64,000 nucleotides of DNA from Actinomycetota bacterium (GTDB lineage Bacteria; Actinomycetota; Actinomycetes; Propionibacteriales; Propionibacteriaceae): contig JAIUOT010000014.1 in NCBI GenBank assembly GCA_020161015.1, forward strand, positions 62,001 to 126,000, in the 5' to 3' direction. The translations under genes and the position numbers were made by a program. Positions 31,579 to 41,640 of the stretch are shown piece by piece. How positions within the stretch are numbered: the first letter of the stretch is position 1; each line of letters begins with the position of its first letter. A model generated the notes under the pieces. The model saw only the letters and a list, made by a program, of their open reading frames with translations. It was not told the origin of the DNA and did no database searches.

Positions 31579-32330
31579 GCGAACGCCCGCACGTCGACCC
31601 CGCCCTCCTCGAGCGCCGCGCGCACGGCTCGCGCCATGGCCACGGCGTTGGGGGAGTCCCCGTGGACGCACACCGACTCGGCGGCCACCGCCACCCGGCG
31701 TCCGTCCACCGCCTCCACCGTGCCGGTGGTGGCGAGCTCGACCATGCGCGCGGCGACCAGCCCGGCGTCCCGCAGCACCGCGCCGGGCTCACCGCGGGGC
31801 ACCAGCCCGCCGTCCCCGGTGTAGGCGCGGTCGGCGAAGGCCTCGGTGACGGTGCGCAGCCCGGCCGCGGCCGCCAGGCGGGTGGCCAGTGTGTCGGGCA
31901 GGCCGAGCAGCGCCAGCGAGGGGTCGAAGGACGCGATCGCCGACACCACGGCACCGGCCTGGCCGGCGTCGGTCGTGATCGCGTGGTAGAGCGCGCCGTG
32001 CGGCTTCACGTACGCCAGGCGCGTGCCCGCCACCTGGCAGGCCGCGGCGAGAGCACCGAGCTGGTACACCGTCTCCGCCCGCAGCTCCGCGGGCGCGACG
32101 TCGAGGGAGCGCCGCCCGAAGCCGTCGCGGTCGCGGTAGCCGATGTGGGCCCCGACGACCACTCCGCTCGCGGCGGCCTGTTCCACCGTCCGCGCCATCA
32201 CCAGCGGGTCGCCGGCATGGAAGCCGCACGCGATGTTGGCGCTCGTGACGACGTCGAGCAGGGCCGCGTCATCGCCCATCGTCCACGCGCCGTACGACTC
32301 CCCGAGGTCGGCGTTCAGGTCGATGCGCAT
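31575..32330 (-). CDS. pxpA: 5-oxoprolinase subunit A (LamB/YcsF family)
   Basis: First gene of the pxpABC operon, 251 residues. The start MRIDLNADLGESYG, plus SANIACGFHAGDP and YVKPHGALYH, are diagnostic of PxpA. The complex hydrolyses 5-oxoproline, a spontaneous damage product of glutamine and glutamate, using ATP. It is divergent from the LacI gene at 32508 across 177 nt. Confidence 0.95.
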   Translation of the reverse strand: MRIDLNADLGESYGAWTMGDDAALLDVVTSANIACGFHAGDPLVMARTVEQAAASGVVVGAHIGYRDRDGFGRRSLDVAPAELRAETVYQLGALAAACQVAGTRLAYVKPHGALYHAITTDAGQAGAVVSAIASFDPSLALLGLPDTLATRLAAAAGLRTVTEAFADRAYTGDGGLVPRGEPGAVLRDAGLVAARMVELATTGTVEAVDGRRVAVAAESVCVHGDSPNAVAMARAVRAALEEGGVDVRAFA

Positions 32331-32463
32331 GGCATCAGCGTCCCGCCTCGCCCGCGGCGTTGTCGAGCGGCCAGCGTCGCGGACGGAAGCCGTCTTGATG
32401 AGATCGTGACCGGATTGCTCTTGACCCAGGTTCGTTGCGTGTCGCAACATATAGTCATCGAAA

Positions 32464-32489
32464 CGCTTCGACGAAGCGCTTCGACGAAG
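32464..32489. promoter_or_regulatory. Tandem LacI-family operator
   Basis: Two exact head-to-tail copies of CGCTTCGACGAAG (32464-32476, 32477-32489). At their junction lies CGAAGCGCTTCG (32472-32483), a perfect palindrome with the central CG typical of LacI/GalR operators. TATAGT (32450-32455) just upstream could be the -10. The site ends 18 nt before the regulator's start codon, so the regulator probably represses its own operon. Confidence 0.8.
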
Positions 32490-32507
32490 CTCTCGAGGAG
32501 GTGAGCA

Positions 32508-33536
32508 GTGGCAACGATCGCCGACGTGGCGCGCGAGGCAGGGGTCTCGGTATCCACCGTGTCCTACGCCCTCTCCGGCGCCCGCCCGATCCGTCCGGAG
32601 ACCCGCGAGCGCATCCAGGAGTCGATGAGGCGGCTCGGGTTCCAGCCCAACGCGATGGCCCGGTCGCTGGCCTCGCGGCGCAGCAAGGTGATCGCGCTGA
32701 TCTACCCCCAGTTCGGCGACGGCGTGGGCGGGACGGTGGGCGAGTTCGTCCGCGCCGCGGCGGAACGCTCCCGCGAGCAGGGCTACCAGCTCGTGCTGTG
32801 GCCCTTCGAGGTCGGCCAGGCCAAGGAGGTCCGCAACCTCGCGCGGCAGGGCATGGCCGACGGCGTCCTCGTGATGGAGGTCGTGCTCGACGACCAGCGC
32901 ATCGACGTCCTCGAGGCCGCGCAGGTGCCCTACGTGATGATCGGCCGCACGCGCGACGTCCAGCACCGTCCCAGCGTCGACATCGACTTCGACGCCACCG
33001 TCGAGCGGGCCATCGAGCACCTCGTCGGCCTCGGCCACCGGCACATCGCCTTCATCAACCACTCCCAGGAGCGCATCGACGCCGGCTACGGCCCGGCCGT
33101 CCGCGCCGCCGTCGCGTTCGACCGGGCGATGGCCGGGCACGGGCTGGAGCCGCTCGCCCGGGCGTGCGCCGAGTCGCCGGTCGTCGGACGCGAGGTGACC
33201 GCCGACCTGCTGGCCTCCGAGCCCCGGCTGACCGCGATCGTCACGATGAACGAGCTCGCCACCTTCGGCGTCTACGCCGAGCTCCAGCACCGCGGCCTGG
33301 CCATCCCGCACGACGTCTCGGTGCTGGGCATCGTCACCTCGCCGGGCGTCGGCGTCCTGACCTACCCGCCGCTGTCCACCATGCACGCTCCCGGCGCCGA
33401 ACTCGGCCGCCTCGCCGTCGACCGGCTGCTCGACCAGCTCTCCGACGGCCGCCACCCCCTCCCCAATCAACTCATTCCCTGCGTGCTCGAGCCGGGGATG
33501 AGCCTTGGTCCAGCCAGGACCGAACCGGACGCCTGA
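32508..33536 (+). CDS. LacI-family transcriptional regulator (sugar operon)
   Basis: A 342-residue repressor. The N-terminal helix-turn-helix (ATIADVAREAGVSVSTVSYALSG) is shown here only as a family hallmark beginning ATIADVAREAG, followed by the hinge helix NAMARSLASRRS and a periplasmic-binding-protein-like effector domain. The GTG start has a GAGGAGG ribosome site. The tandem operator immediately upstream and the downstream importer and glycosidase genes identify it as the local repressor, presumably released by an imported sugar such as isoprimeverose. Confidence 0.93.
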   Translation: MATIADVAREAGVSVSTVSYALSGARPIRPETRERIQESMRRLGFQPNAMARSLASRRSKVIALIYPQFGDGVGGTVGEFVRAAAERSREQGYQLVLWPFEVGQAKEVRNLARQGMADGVLVMEVVLDDQRIDVLEAAQVPYVMIGRTRDVQHRPSVDIDFDATVERAIEHLVGLGHRHIAFINHSQERIDAGYGPAVRAAVAFDRAMAGHGLEPLARACAESPVVGREVTADLLASEPRLTAIVTMNELATFGVYAELQHRGLAIPHDVSVLGIVTSPGVGVLTYPPLSTMHAPGAELGRLAVDRLLDQLSDGRHPLPNQLIPCVLEPGMSLGPARTEPDA

Positions 33537-33585
33537 CCAGGTCTCCGTCCCCGCCGGATCCCCGGCTCCACCGAAAGGACACGCA

Positions 33586-34908
33586 ATGAAGCGAAACATG
33601 GGCGTGACGCTCGTCGCAGCCGCGGCGACGCTAACCCTCGCCCTGACTGCCTGCTCCAGCGCAGGTTCGGCTCCCTCGGCCGGCGGCTCGAGCGCCGCGA
33701 GCGAGCCGAAGACGCTGACCATCTGGGACTACGAGAGTGACGAGTCGGCGATGGGCCAGGCCTGGGCGAAGGCCGTCGAGATCTTCAAGGCCAAGCACCC
33801 CGACGTCACCGTCAAGGAGGAGGCGCAGACCTTCGAGCAGATCCAGAAGAACGCCAAGATCGTGCTCACCGGCGACTCCGTGCCCGACGTCATGGAGTAC
33901 AACAAGGGCAACGCCACCGCCGGCCAGCTGGCCGCGCAGGGCCTGATCACCCCGCTCACCGACGCCGCCAAGCAGTACGGCTGGGAGAGCAAGCTCGCCG
34001 GCTCGCTGGCCACCACGGCGAAGTACAACGACAAGGGCCTGATGGGCTCGGGCGAGTGGTACGGCGTCCCGAACTACGGCGAGTTCGTCGGGGTCTACTA
34101 CAACAAGGACCTGTTCGCGAAGTACGACCTGCAGGTGCCGACCACCATGGACGAGTTCGTGAAGGTCATGGACACCTTCAAGGCCAAGGGCGTCACCCCG
34201 CTGGCGACCGCCGGCGCGGAGTACCCGCTCGGCCAGCTCTGGTACGAGCTCGTGCTGGCGAACGCCGACCGGTCCTTCGTGAACGACTACCAGCTGTTCG
34301 CCAACGACGTGGACTTCCAGGGCGCCCAGATGACCGCGGGTACCACCGCGCTGAAGGACTGGATCTCCAAGGGCTACATCGACAAGAACGTGGCCGCGCT
34401 GAAGGCCGAGGACATGGGCGTGTCCTTCATCAAGGGCAAGTACCCGATGATGGTCTCCGGCTCCTGGTGGTTCGGCCGCCTGGCCACCGAGATGAAGGCC
34501 GACTGGGGCATGTTCACCTTCCCGGGCAACGCCCTGCACCCGGGCTCGTCCGGCAACATCTGGGTGATCCCGACCAAGGCGAAGTCGCCCGAGCTGGCCA
34601 AGGAGTTCATCGACATCACGCTGAGCCCCGAGGTGCAGAACGTGCTGGCAGAGAAGGGTGGCCTCCCGGTCGCCGGTGACACCTCCGTGATCACCGACGC
34701 GAAGGTCAAGGAGCTCACCACGAACTTCGACTCGATCCTCAAGCAGGACGGGCTGGCGTTCTACCCCGACTGGCCGGTGCCGGGCTACTACGACGTGATC
34801 GTGGCGCAGCTCCAGGCCCTCGCCAACGGCAACAAGGACGTCCCGGCGACCCTCGAGGGCCTCGGCAAGGCCTACGCCCAGGGCAAGGACGACCTGCTCA
34901 ACGGCTGA
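33586..34908 (+). CDS. Sugar ABC transporter substrate-binding lipoprotein
   Basis: Extracellular solute-binding protein family 1, 440 residues. The lipoprotein signal ends LALTACSS. The mature domain shows TIWDYESDES, GDSVPDVMEYNKGN and SGSWWFGRLATEM, typical of oligosaccharide binders. ATG at 33586 follows GAAAGGAC at good spacing. It lies between the LacI gene and two permease genes. No ATPase is encoded locally, so a shared MsmK/MsiK-type ATPase elsewhere must energise it. Confidence 0.94.
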   Translation: MKRNMGVTLVAAAATLTLALTACSSAGSAPSAGGSSAASEPKTLTIWDYESDESAMGQAWAKAVEIFKAKHPDVTVKEEAQTFEQIQKNAKIVLTGDSVPDVMEYNKGNATAGQLAAQGLITPLTDAAKQYGWESKLAGSLATTAKYNDKGLMGSGEWYGVPNYGEFVGVYYNKDLFAKYDLQVPTTMDEFVKVMDTFKAKGVTPLATAGAEYPLGQLWYELVLANADRSFVNDYQLFANDVDFQGAQMTAGTTALKDWISKGYIDKNVAALKAEDMGVSFIKGKYPMMVSGSWWFGRLATEMKADWGMFTFPGNALHPGSSGNIWVIPTKAKSPELAKEFIDITLSPEVQNVLAEKGGLPVAGDTSVITDAKVKELTTNFDSILKQDGLAFYPDWPVPGYYDVIVAQLQALANGNKDVPATLEGLGKAYAQGKDDLLNG

Positions 34909-34917
34909 ACACGGCGT

Positions 34918-34944
34918 GCGGGGTGGGCCAGGCGCCCACCCCGC
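34918..34944 (+). other. Hairpin between binding-protein and permease genes
   Basis: A perfect 11-bp stem (GCGGGGTGGGC with GCCCACCCCGC) around CAGGC lies 10 nt after the binding-protein stop. Such structures often stabilise the upstream message or partly terminate, giving more binding protein than permease. Confidence 0.7.
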
Positions 34945-34971
34945 CCCGGTTCGCACGACAGCGAGGAAGAG

Positions 34972-35901
34972 ATGGCTACCACCGACACGACAACGAGGCG
35001 CAGGGCCACCTGGGTCCCCTACCTGCCGTACCTGATCCCCGGCGCGCTCGCCTTCCTGCTGGTCATCGGCTACCCGCTGGTGATGAACGTCTACTACAGC
35101 CTGTTCAAGTGGAAGGGCGGCCTGGCGCCGATGCGCTGGTACGGTCTGGGCAACTACGCCGACCTGCTGGCCGACGAGGCCTTCTGGACGTCGTTCCGCA
35201 ACTCGATCTCGATGGTCGTGGCGATGGTCGTCGTGCCGACCGTGATCGGGCTCGTCCTGGCCGCGGTGCTCTTCGACTACCTCGGACGGCGGTTCGGTGC
35301 CCGCGTCGCCTCGGTGCTGCGGGCCACCTACTACCTGCCGCAGATCCTGCCGGTCGCGGTGGCGGGCGTGGTGTGGAACTGGATCCTGAACGCCCAGGAC
35401 GGCGCGGTCAACGTCATCCTCACCAACCTCGGCGTGACCGATCCGCCCGACTGGCTCGGCAACCCGCAGCTCGCGATGCCGAGCGTCATGCTGGTGCTGA
35501 TCTGGGTGCAGATCGGCTACCCCGTGGTGATCTTCATGGCCGCCCTCCAGCGGGTCGACCCCGAGCTGTACGAGGCCGCGGAGCTCGACGGCGCCAACTG
35601 GTGGGCCCGGCTGCGCGCGATCACCCTGCCGCAGATCAAGCCGGAAACCTTCGTGGTCACGCTGACCTGCACGGTCGCGGCACTGAAGGTGTTCGCCCCG
35701 GTCTACGTGCTCACCCGCGGCGGCCCCGAGGGGACGACGCTGGTGCCCAGCTACTACTCGTTCCTCAACTTCTTCGACAAGTCGAAGGTGGGCTACGGGG
35801 CAGCCGTGGCCACCGTCCTCACCATCGTGATCATCATCGTCGCCACCGTCATCCTGCAGTTCCAGGCGCGGGCCGAGCGGCGCGAGAGGGAGGGACGCTG
35901 A
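34972..35901 (+). CDS. Sugar ABC transporter permease (MalF-type)
   Basis: A 309-residue inner-membrane permease with six hydrophobic segments. The cytoplasmic EAA loop that contacts the ATPase is EAAELDGANWWARLRAITLP. GAGGAAGAG precedes the ATG. The stop overlaps the start of the second permease (TGATG). Confidence 0.94.
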   Translation: MATTDTTTRRRATWVPYLPYLIPGALAFLLVIGYPLVMNVYYSLFKWKGGLAPMRWYGLGNYADLLADEAFWTSFRNSISMVVAMVVVPTVIGLVLAAVLFDYLGRRFGARVASVLRATYYLPQILPVAVAGVVWNWILNAQDGAVNVILTNLGVTDPPDWLGNPQLAMPSVMLVLIWVQIGYPVVIFMAALQRVDPELYEAAELDGANWWARLRAITLPQIKPETFVVTLTCTVAALKVFAPVYVLTRGGPEGTTLVPSYYSFLNFFDKSKVGYGAAVATVLTIVIIIVATVILQFQARAERREREGR

Positions 35902-36800
35902 TGTCCACCACCACCGCAACCACGCCGGTCGTCGTGAAGGGCACGGCCGTGCCGGGCAACAAGGTGGACGCGCGCCTGCACCGGGGGGTGGGACGCTGGT
36001 TCGTCCTGGCCGCCGCCGGGCTGTTCGCGCTGGCCATGCTCGCCCCGTTCGTGATCATGGCGATGAACGCCTTCAAGTCCTCGGCCGACTACTCCCAGAA
36101 CGGGCCGCTCAGCCTGCCGACGGCCTTCTACACCGACGGCCTGGTCAACTTCTGGAACCGCACGCAGTTCCCGCTGAAGCTGCTCAACTCGATCATGATC
36201 TCGGGGCTGGTGGCCGTGTTCGGCACCTTCCTCTCCCTGATCACCGCCTACGCGATCGGCATCGGGCGGGTGAAGGGCAGGGTGTGGATCATCGCGGTGT
36301 TCCTGATCGCCAACATGCTGCCGCAGGAGGCGATCATCTACCCGCTGTTCACCATGGCCAACGCGGTCGGGCTGTCGAACTCGCAGTGGTCGGTGATCAT
36401 CATCTTCACCGTGATCCAGTCCGCCTTCGGCATCTACCTGCTGTCCTCGGTGCTGAGCACCTTCCCGGTGGAGCTCCTCGAGGCCGCGGCACTCGACGGG
36501 GCGGGACGGTTCCGCATCCTGTGGTCGGTGGTCTACCCGATCCTGCGGCCCACGCTCGGCGTGCTGATGGTGTTCTTCTTCATCTGGACGTGGAACGAGT
36601 TCTTCATCCCGCTGGTGATGCTCACCTCGAACGCCACCCAGACCGTCCCGATCGCGCTCGCCTCGCTGCAGGGCGACCGGATGATGGACGCCCCCACGAC
36701 CAACGCCGGGGCCCTGGTCTCGCTGCTGCCGGCGCTGCTCTTCTTCCTCATCTTCCAGCGGACCCTCACCCGCGGCGTCACCGCCGGCGCGGTGAAGTGA
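35901..36800 (+). CDS. Sugar ABC transporter permease (MalG-type)
   Basis: Second permease of the importer, 299 residues, with six transmembrane segments and the EAA loop EAAALDGAGRFRILWSVVYP. It is coupled to the MalF-type gene by a one-base overlap. Together with the binding protein it forms a CUT1-type oligosaccharide importer lacking a local ATPase. Confidence 0.94.
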   Translation: MSTTTATTPVVVKGTAVPGNKVDARLHRGVGRWFVLAAAGLFALAMLAPFVIMAMNAFKSSADYSQNGPLSLPTAFYTDGLVNFWNRTQFPLKLLNSIMISGLVAVFGTFLSLITAYAIGIGRVKGRVWIIAVFLIANMLPQEAIIYPLFTMANAVGLSNSQWSVIIIFTVIQSAFGIYLLSSVLSTFPVELLEAAALDGAGRFRILWSVVYPILRPTLGVLMVFFFIWTWNEFFIPLVMLTSNATQTVPIALASLQGDRMMDAPTTNAGALVSLLPALLFFLIFQRTLTRGVTAGAVK

Positions 36801-36828
36801 CCGGCCACCACCGAATCGAAAGACGCCC

Positions 36829-39105
36829 ATGAAGTTCACCGACGGGTACTGGGCCATCCGGCCCGAGTACACCCCCCTGTACGCGGTCGAGGTCGACGAC
36901 GTCCGCATCGACCCGGCCGCCGGCACCATGACCGTGTACGCGCCGACGTCCCGGATCCGGGGCCGCGGTGACGTGCTCAACCGCCCGATGCTCACCATCA
37001 CCTACGCGTCGCCCGCGCCCGGGGTGATCAGCACCCGCATCGTCCACCACGACGGACGGCGGCCCGTCGGCCCGTCCTTCGCCCTGCACCGCCGCGAGGG
37101 CTTCGTGCCGGAGGTGGAGCTGGGCGAGGACGTCGCCGTGCTGCGCTCCGGCGAGCTGGAGGTCCGGGTGCCGCGGCGCGGCTCGTGGCGGGCGGACTTC
37201 GTCTCCGGGGGACGGGTGCTGACCTCCTCGCTGGCCAAGTCGGTCGGCGCCATGCAGCACAGCGACGGCCGCGAGTTCGTGCACGAGCAGCTCTCGCTCG
37301 AGCCGGGGGAGCAGGTGTACGGCCTCGGCGAGCGGTTCGGCGCCTTCACCAAGAACGGCCAGGTCGTCGACATCTGGAACGAGGACGGGGGCACCTCCAG
37401 CGAGCAGGCGTACAAGAGCGTCCCGTTCTACCTGACCAGCCGTGGCTACGGCGTCTTCACCGACCATCCCGAGCGCGTCTCCTACGAGGTGGGCTCGGAG
37501 GTGAACACCCGCGTCCAGTTCTCGGTGGAGGGGCAGTCGCTGTCCTACCACGTGATCGCCGGGCCCACCCCCAAGGATGTACTGCGCCGCTACACCGCGC
37601 TCACCGGACGCCCGGCGCGCCTGCCGGCCTGGTCGTTCGGGCTGTGGCTGACCACGTCGTTCACCACCAGCTACGACGAGGCGACCGTCTCGAGCTTCAT
37701 CGACGGCATGGCCGAGCGCGAACTGCCGCTGTCGGTGTTCCACTTCGACTGCTTCTGGATGCGCGAGTACCAGTGGTGCGACTTCGAGTGGGACCCGCGC
37801 ACCTTCCCCGACCCGGTCGGCATGCTCGCCCGGCTGAAGGAGAAGGGGGTGCGCATCTGCGTGTGGATCAACCCCTACATCGCACAGCGCTCCGCGCTGT
37901 TCGCCGAGGGCGCGGAGAAGGGCTACCTGCTGCATACCACGTCCGGCGACGTGTGGCAGTGGGACAAGTGGCAGGCCGGCATGGGGCTGGTGGACTTCAC
38001 CAACCCGGAGGCCCGCGCCTGGTTCCAGGGCAAGCTGAAGGTGCTGCTCGACCAGGGCGTGGACGCGTTCAAGACCGACTTCGGCGAGCGCATCCCCGCC
38101 ACGGACGTCGCCTGGCACGACGGCTCCGACCCGCAGCGGATGCACAACTACTACGCGCACCTCTACAACAGCTGCGTCCACGAGCTGCTCGTGGCCGAGC
38201 GCGGCGAGGGCGAGGCCGTCCTCTTCGCGCGCTCCGCCACGGCCGGCGGCCAGCAGTTCCCCGTCCACTGGGGCGGCGACTGCGACTCCACCTACGCCTC
38301 GATGGCCGAGTCGCTGCGGGGCGGGCTGTCGCTGGCCCTGTCCGGGTTCGGCTACTGGAGCCACGACATCGGCGGGTTCGAGGGCACCCCGGACACGGGC
38401 GTGTTCAAGCGGTGGCTGCCCTTCGGGCTGCTCTCCTCGCACTCCCGGCTGCACGGGTCCGGGTCGTACCGGGTGCCGTGGGCCTTCGACGAGGAGGCCG
38501 TGGAGGTCACCCGCCGGTTCACCCGGCTGAAGCTCTCGCTGATGCCCTACCTGGGCGGGATCGCCGCGCAGGCCAGCGACGAGGGCATCGCGATGATGCG
38601 CCCGATGGTGCTGGAGTTCCCGCAGGACCGTGGCACCCACACCGTCGACACCCAGTTCATGCTCGGCGACGCGCTCTGCGTCTCCCCGGTGTTCCGGGCC
38701 GACGGGGTGGGGGAGACCTACCTGCCGGCCGGCCGGTGGACGCACCTGCTCGACGGCTCGGTGGCCGAGGGGCCGGCCTGGACGTCGCGCACCTACGGCT
38801 TCGACTCCCTCGGGGTGTACGTGCGGCCCGGCACGGTGCTGCCGGTCGGCGCGGTGCAGGACAGCCCCGAGTACGCATGGGCCGAGGACGTGACGCTGCG
38901 GCTCTACGAGCTCCCGGACGGCTACGACCGCACGCTGGTCGTGCCCGGGGGAACCGGGAGCGCGGCCACCTTCCGGGTGCGGCGCAGCGGCGCGGAGGTC
39001 GTCGTGAGCAGTGACGACGCCCCCGCCGGCTGGTCGGTCGCGGTCGCGGGCGGCGCGCCGTCGGCCACCGCGCACGGGCCGGGCACCGTGCGGGTGGAGG
39101 CCTGA
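36829..39105 (+). CDS. yicI: GH31 alpha-xylosidase (YicI-like)
   Basis: A 758-residue retaining glycosidase that removes alpha-linked xylose from isoprimeverose and xyloglucan oligosaccharides. The match to E. coli YicI is close. The catalytic nucleophile is Asp417 in [10 protein letters not shown] and the acid/base is Asp484 in HWGGDCDST; YicI-specific stretches [16 protein letters not shown] and [13 protein letters not shown] are present. There is no signal peptide, so it acts on imported sugars. The start (MKFTDGYW) is the standard one and follows the permease by 28 nt. Confidence 0.95.
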   Translation: MKFTDGYWAIRPEYTPLYAVEVDDVRIDPAAGTMTVYAPTSRIRGRGDVLNRPMLTITYASPAPGVISTRIVHHDGRRPVGPSFALHRREGFVPEVELGEDVAVLRSGELEVRVPRRGSWRADFVSGGRVLTSSLAKSVGAMQHSDGREFVHEQLSLEPGEQVYGLGERFGAFTKNGQVVDIWNEDGGTSSEQAYKSVPFYLTSRGYGVFTDHPERVSYEVGSEVNTRVQFSVEGQSLSYHVIAGPTPKDVLRRYTALTGRPARLPAWSFGLWLTTSFTTSYDEATVSSFIDGMAERELPLSVFHFDCFWMREYQWCDFEWDPRTFPDPVGMLARLKEKGVRICVWINPYIAQRSALFAEGAEKGYLLHTTSGDVWQWDKWQAGMGLVDFTNPEARAWFQGKLKVLLDQGVDAFKTDFGERIPATDVAWHDGSDPQRMHNYYAHLYNSCVHELLVAERGEGEAVLFARSATAGGQQFPVHWGGDCDSTYASMAESLRGGLSLALSGFGYWSHDIGGFEGTPDTGVFKRWLPFGLLSSHSRLHGSGSYRVPWAFDEEAVEVTRRFTRLKLSLMPYLGGIAAQASDEGIAMMRPMVLEFPQDRGTHTVDTQFMLGDALCVSPVFRADGVGETYLPAGRWTHLLDGSVAEGPAWTSRTYGFDSLGVYVRPGTVLPVGAVQDSPEYAWAEDVTLRLYELPDGYDRTLVVPGGTGSAATFRVRRSGAEVVVSSDDAPAGWSVAVAGGAPSATAHGPGTVRVEA

Positions 39106-39106
39106 G

Positions 39107-40534
39107 GTGGACGCGGTGACCTTCGGCCCGGGGTTCCGGTTCGGCTCGGCGACCGCTGCCTACCAGATCGAGGGGGCGGCGTCCGAGGACGGCCGCGGAC
39201 CCTCGATCTGGGACACCTACAGCCACACCCCCGGCGCCACGGAGTACGGCGACACCGGGGACGTGGCCTGCGACCACTACCACCGCTGGCGCGAGGACCT
39301 CGGGCACATCACCGCCCTCGGGCTGGACTGCTACCGGCTGTCGATCTCCTGGCCGCGGGTGCAGCCGGGGGGCACCGGGGCGCTGAACGAGGCCGGCGTC
39401 GCGTTCTACCGCGACCTGCTGGACGCCCTCCGGGCGGCCGGCGTCGAGCCGTGGGTGACGCTCTACCACTGGGACCTCCCCCAGGAACTGGAGGACGCCG
39501 GCGGCTGGGCGAACCGCGACACCGCGCTGGCCTTCGCCGAGTACGCGCGGCTGATGGCCACCGAGCTCGGCGAGCGCGTGCACACCTGGACGACCCTGAA
39601 CGAGCCGTGGTGCTCCGCCTACCTCGGGTACGCCTCCGGCGTCCATGCGCCCGGGCGCACCGAGCCGGTGGCAGCGCTGCGGGCCGTCCACCACCTCAAC
39701 CTCGCGCACGGCCTGGCCGCCGCGGCCATCCGCGACGTGCTCGGCGCGCAGTCACGGGTGTCGGTCACCCTCAACCTGCACGCGCTGCGCGCGGCCGACC
39801 CGGGCAGCGCGGCCGACCTCGACGCGGTCCGCCAGATCGACGCGGTGGGCAACCGGGCGTTCACCGGGCCGATGCTGGAGGGCGCCTACCCCGACGACCT
39901 GCTGGCCGACACCGCCGGGCTCACCGACTGGGACTTCGTCCTGCCGGGCGACCTGGCGGCGATCCGGCAGCCGCTCGCGGCCCTGGGCGTCAACTACTAC
40001 GCCACGACGATGGTCCGCCACGCCCCGGACGGCGACACGACCTCCGACAACTCCGGGCACAGGGAGTCCGCGTCCTCGCCCTGGGTCGGGGCCGACCGGG
40101 TCGCCTTCGTCACCGAGCCCGGGCCCCACACCGAGATGGGCTGGAACATCGCCCCCGAGGGGCTGACCACGCTGCTGCTCGACCTCCACCGGCGCTACCC
40201 CGGGCTGCCGCTGGTGATCACGGAGAACGGCGCGGCCTTCGACGACCACGTGGACGCGGACGGCCGCGTCCGCGACGTCCAGCGGGTGTCCTACGTGCAC
40301 GACCACCTCGCCGCCGTGGCCGCGGCGATGGACGCCGGGGCCGACGTGCGCGGCTACTTCCTGTGGTCCCTGCTGGACAACTTCGAATGGGCGTGGGGCT
40401 ACTCGCGGCGCTTCGGCATCATCCGGGTGGACTTCGACACCCTGGAACGCGCCTGGAAGGACTCGGCGCACTGGTACGCCCGGCTGCTCGCCGAGCGGAC
40501 ACTGCCCCCGGTGTCGGCGGCCGGTCCCGCCTGA
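39107..40534 (+). CDS. GH1 beta-glucosidase
   Basis: A 475-residue cytosolic glycoside hydrolase family 1 enzyme. [13 protein letters not shown] is the N-terminal signature, Glu166 in TLNEPW is the acid/base, and Glu373 in VITENGAAF is the nucleophile. The GTG start lies one base after the yicI stop; GTG at 39116 is possible. Working with the alpha-xylosidase it could clear the beta-glucose backbone of xyloglucan fragments. Substrate preference (glucoside or galactoside) is not determined by sequence alone. Confidence 0.93.
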   Translation: MDAVTFGPGFRFGSATAAYQIEGAASEDGRGPSIWDTYSHTPGATEYGDTGDVACDHYHRWREDLGHITALGLDCYRLSISWPRVQPGGTGALNEAGVAFYRDLLDALRAAGVEPWVTLYHWDLPQELEDAGGWANRDTALAFAEYARLMATELGERVHTWTTLNEPWCSAYLGYASGVHAPGRTEPVAALRAVHHLNLAHGLAAAAIRDVLGAQSRVSVTLNLHALRAADPGSAADLDAVRQIDAVGNRAFTGPMLEGAYPDDLLADTAGLTDWDFVLPGDLAAIRQPLAALGVNYYATTMVRHAPDGDTTSDNSGHRESASSPWVGADRVAFVTEPGPHTEMGWNIAPEGLTTLLLDLHRRYPGLPLVITENGAAFDDHVDADGRVRDVQRVSYVHDHLAAVAAAMDAGADVRGYFLWSLLDNFEWAWGYSRRFGIIRVDFDTLERAWKDSAHWYARLLAERTLPPVSAAGPA

Positions 40535-40563
40535 GCGGCCTCTGCGGCGGCACAATCGGGGGC

Positions 40564-41541
40564 ATGCACGCCGCCGCCTACCTGCCCGCCATCATGGACG
40601 CCCTCGGCCGGGAGTACCCGCACGGCTGGCGGCACTCGGCCGCCGGGCCGGTCGTGCTGGAACCCCGCCGGGCCCACCCGGCCTTCCACGGCTGCTACGA
40701 CTGGCACTCCGCCGTGCACATGCACTGGGCGCTGGTGCGCCTGCTGCGGGACGGGACGGACGCCCCCGGCGCCCGGGCGCTGCTGGACGACCACCTGAAC
40801 CCGGACGCGATCGCCGGCGAGCTGGCCTACCTCGCCGCGGACCCGCTGTTCGAGCGTCCCTACGGCTGGGGCTGGGCGCTGGAGCTGGCGGAGGAGGTGA
40901 CCGGCTGGGACGACCCGGACGCGACCCGCTGGGCCGCGGCGCTGCGGCCCCTCGCCGACCTGCTGGCCGCGCGGTTCGTCGGCTGGCTGCCCGGCATGGC
41001 CCGTCCCGTGCGGGCGGGGATGCACCTCAACAGCGCCTTCGGGCTCACGCGGGCCCTGCGCTGGGCACGCCGCAGCGAGCGGGACGGGGATCCCGCGCTG
41101 CTGGCGGCCGTCACCGACGCCGCGTCCCGCTGGTACGGCACCGACGCCGGCTACGACAACCGCTGGGAGCCCGACGGCTGGGACTTCCTCTCCCCCGGGC
41201 TGGCGGAGGCCGACCTGATGGCGGGACTGCTGCCGTCCCCGCGGTTCGAGGAGTGGCTGGACGCCTTCCTGCCGTCCCTTGCTGCCGGCGAGCTCGGCGC
41301 CTGGGCCGAACCGGTGGCCGGTGGTGACCGCAGCGACGGGCAGGTGGCCCACCTCGACGGGCTCAACCTCCACCGCGCCGGGGTGCTCGGACGGCTCGGT
41401 GCACGGCTGGGCCGCGACGACCTGCGCGAGGCCGCCCGGCGGCACGCGGCAGCGGGGCTGGAGCACGTCGTCGGCGGGGACTACATGTCGGAGCACTGGC
41501 TGGCGTCCTTCGCCCTGCTGGCCCACGGCGTGGCGGATTGA
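40564..41541 (+). CDS. DUF2891 family protein
   Basis: A 325-residue protein with the DUF2891 hallmark HPAFHGCYDWHSAVHMHWALVR (shown in part: HPAFHGCYDWHS). It has repeated Trp/His-rich helices such as PYGWGWALELAEE and HLNSAFGLTRALRWAR, suggesting an alpha/alpha barrel. No activity is established for the family. Its place at the end of a sugar-degradation locus hints at a carbohydrate role. CACAAT ends 7 nt before the ATG, so it may also have its own leaderless promoter. Confidence 0.85.
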   Translation: MHAAAYLPAIMDALGREYPHGWRHSAAGPVVLEPRRAHPAFHGCYDWHSAVHMHWALVRLLRDGTDAPGARALLDDHLNPDAIAGELAYLAADPLFERPYGWGWALELAEEVTGWDDPDATRWAAALRPLADLLAARFVGWLPGMARPVRAGMHLNSAFGLTRALRWARRSERDGDPALLAAVTDAASRWYGTDAGYDNRWEPDGWDFLSPGLAEADLMAGLLPSPRFEEWLDAFLPSLAAGELGAWAEPVAGGDRSDGQVAHLDGLNLHRAGVLGRLGARLGRDDLREAARRHAAAGLEHVVGGDYMSEHWLASFALLAHGVAD

Positions 41542-41640
41542 CATCTTCGTCACAGTTGTCCCACGAGACCCCCTCGGCCACTAGTGTTGGCCGGAGCGGC
41601 TGCCGCGAGGGCAGCCCCTGAGGAGGGGGAAGGTACGCAG

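Noticed and set aside
33631-35919. A 762-codon open frame antisense to the sugar transporter genes
   Set aside because: The sense strand encodes unmistakable binding protein and permease; the antisense product is Arg/His/Gly-rich with no family.
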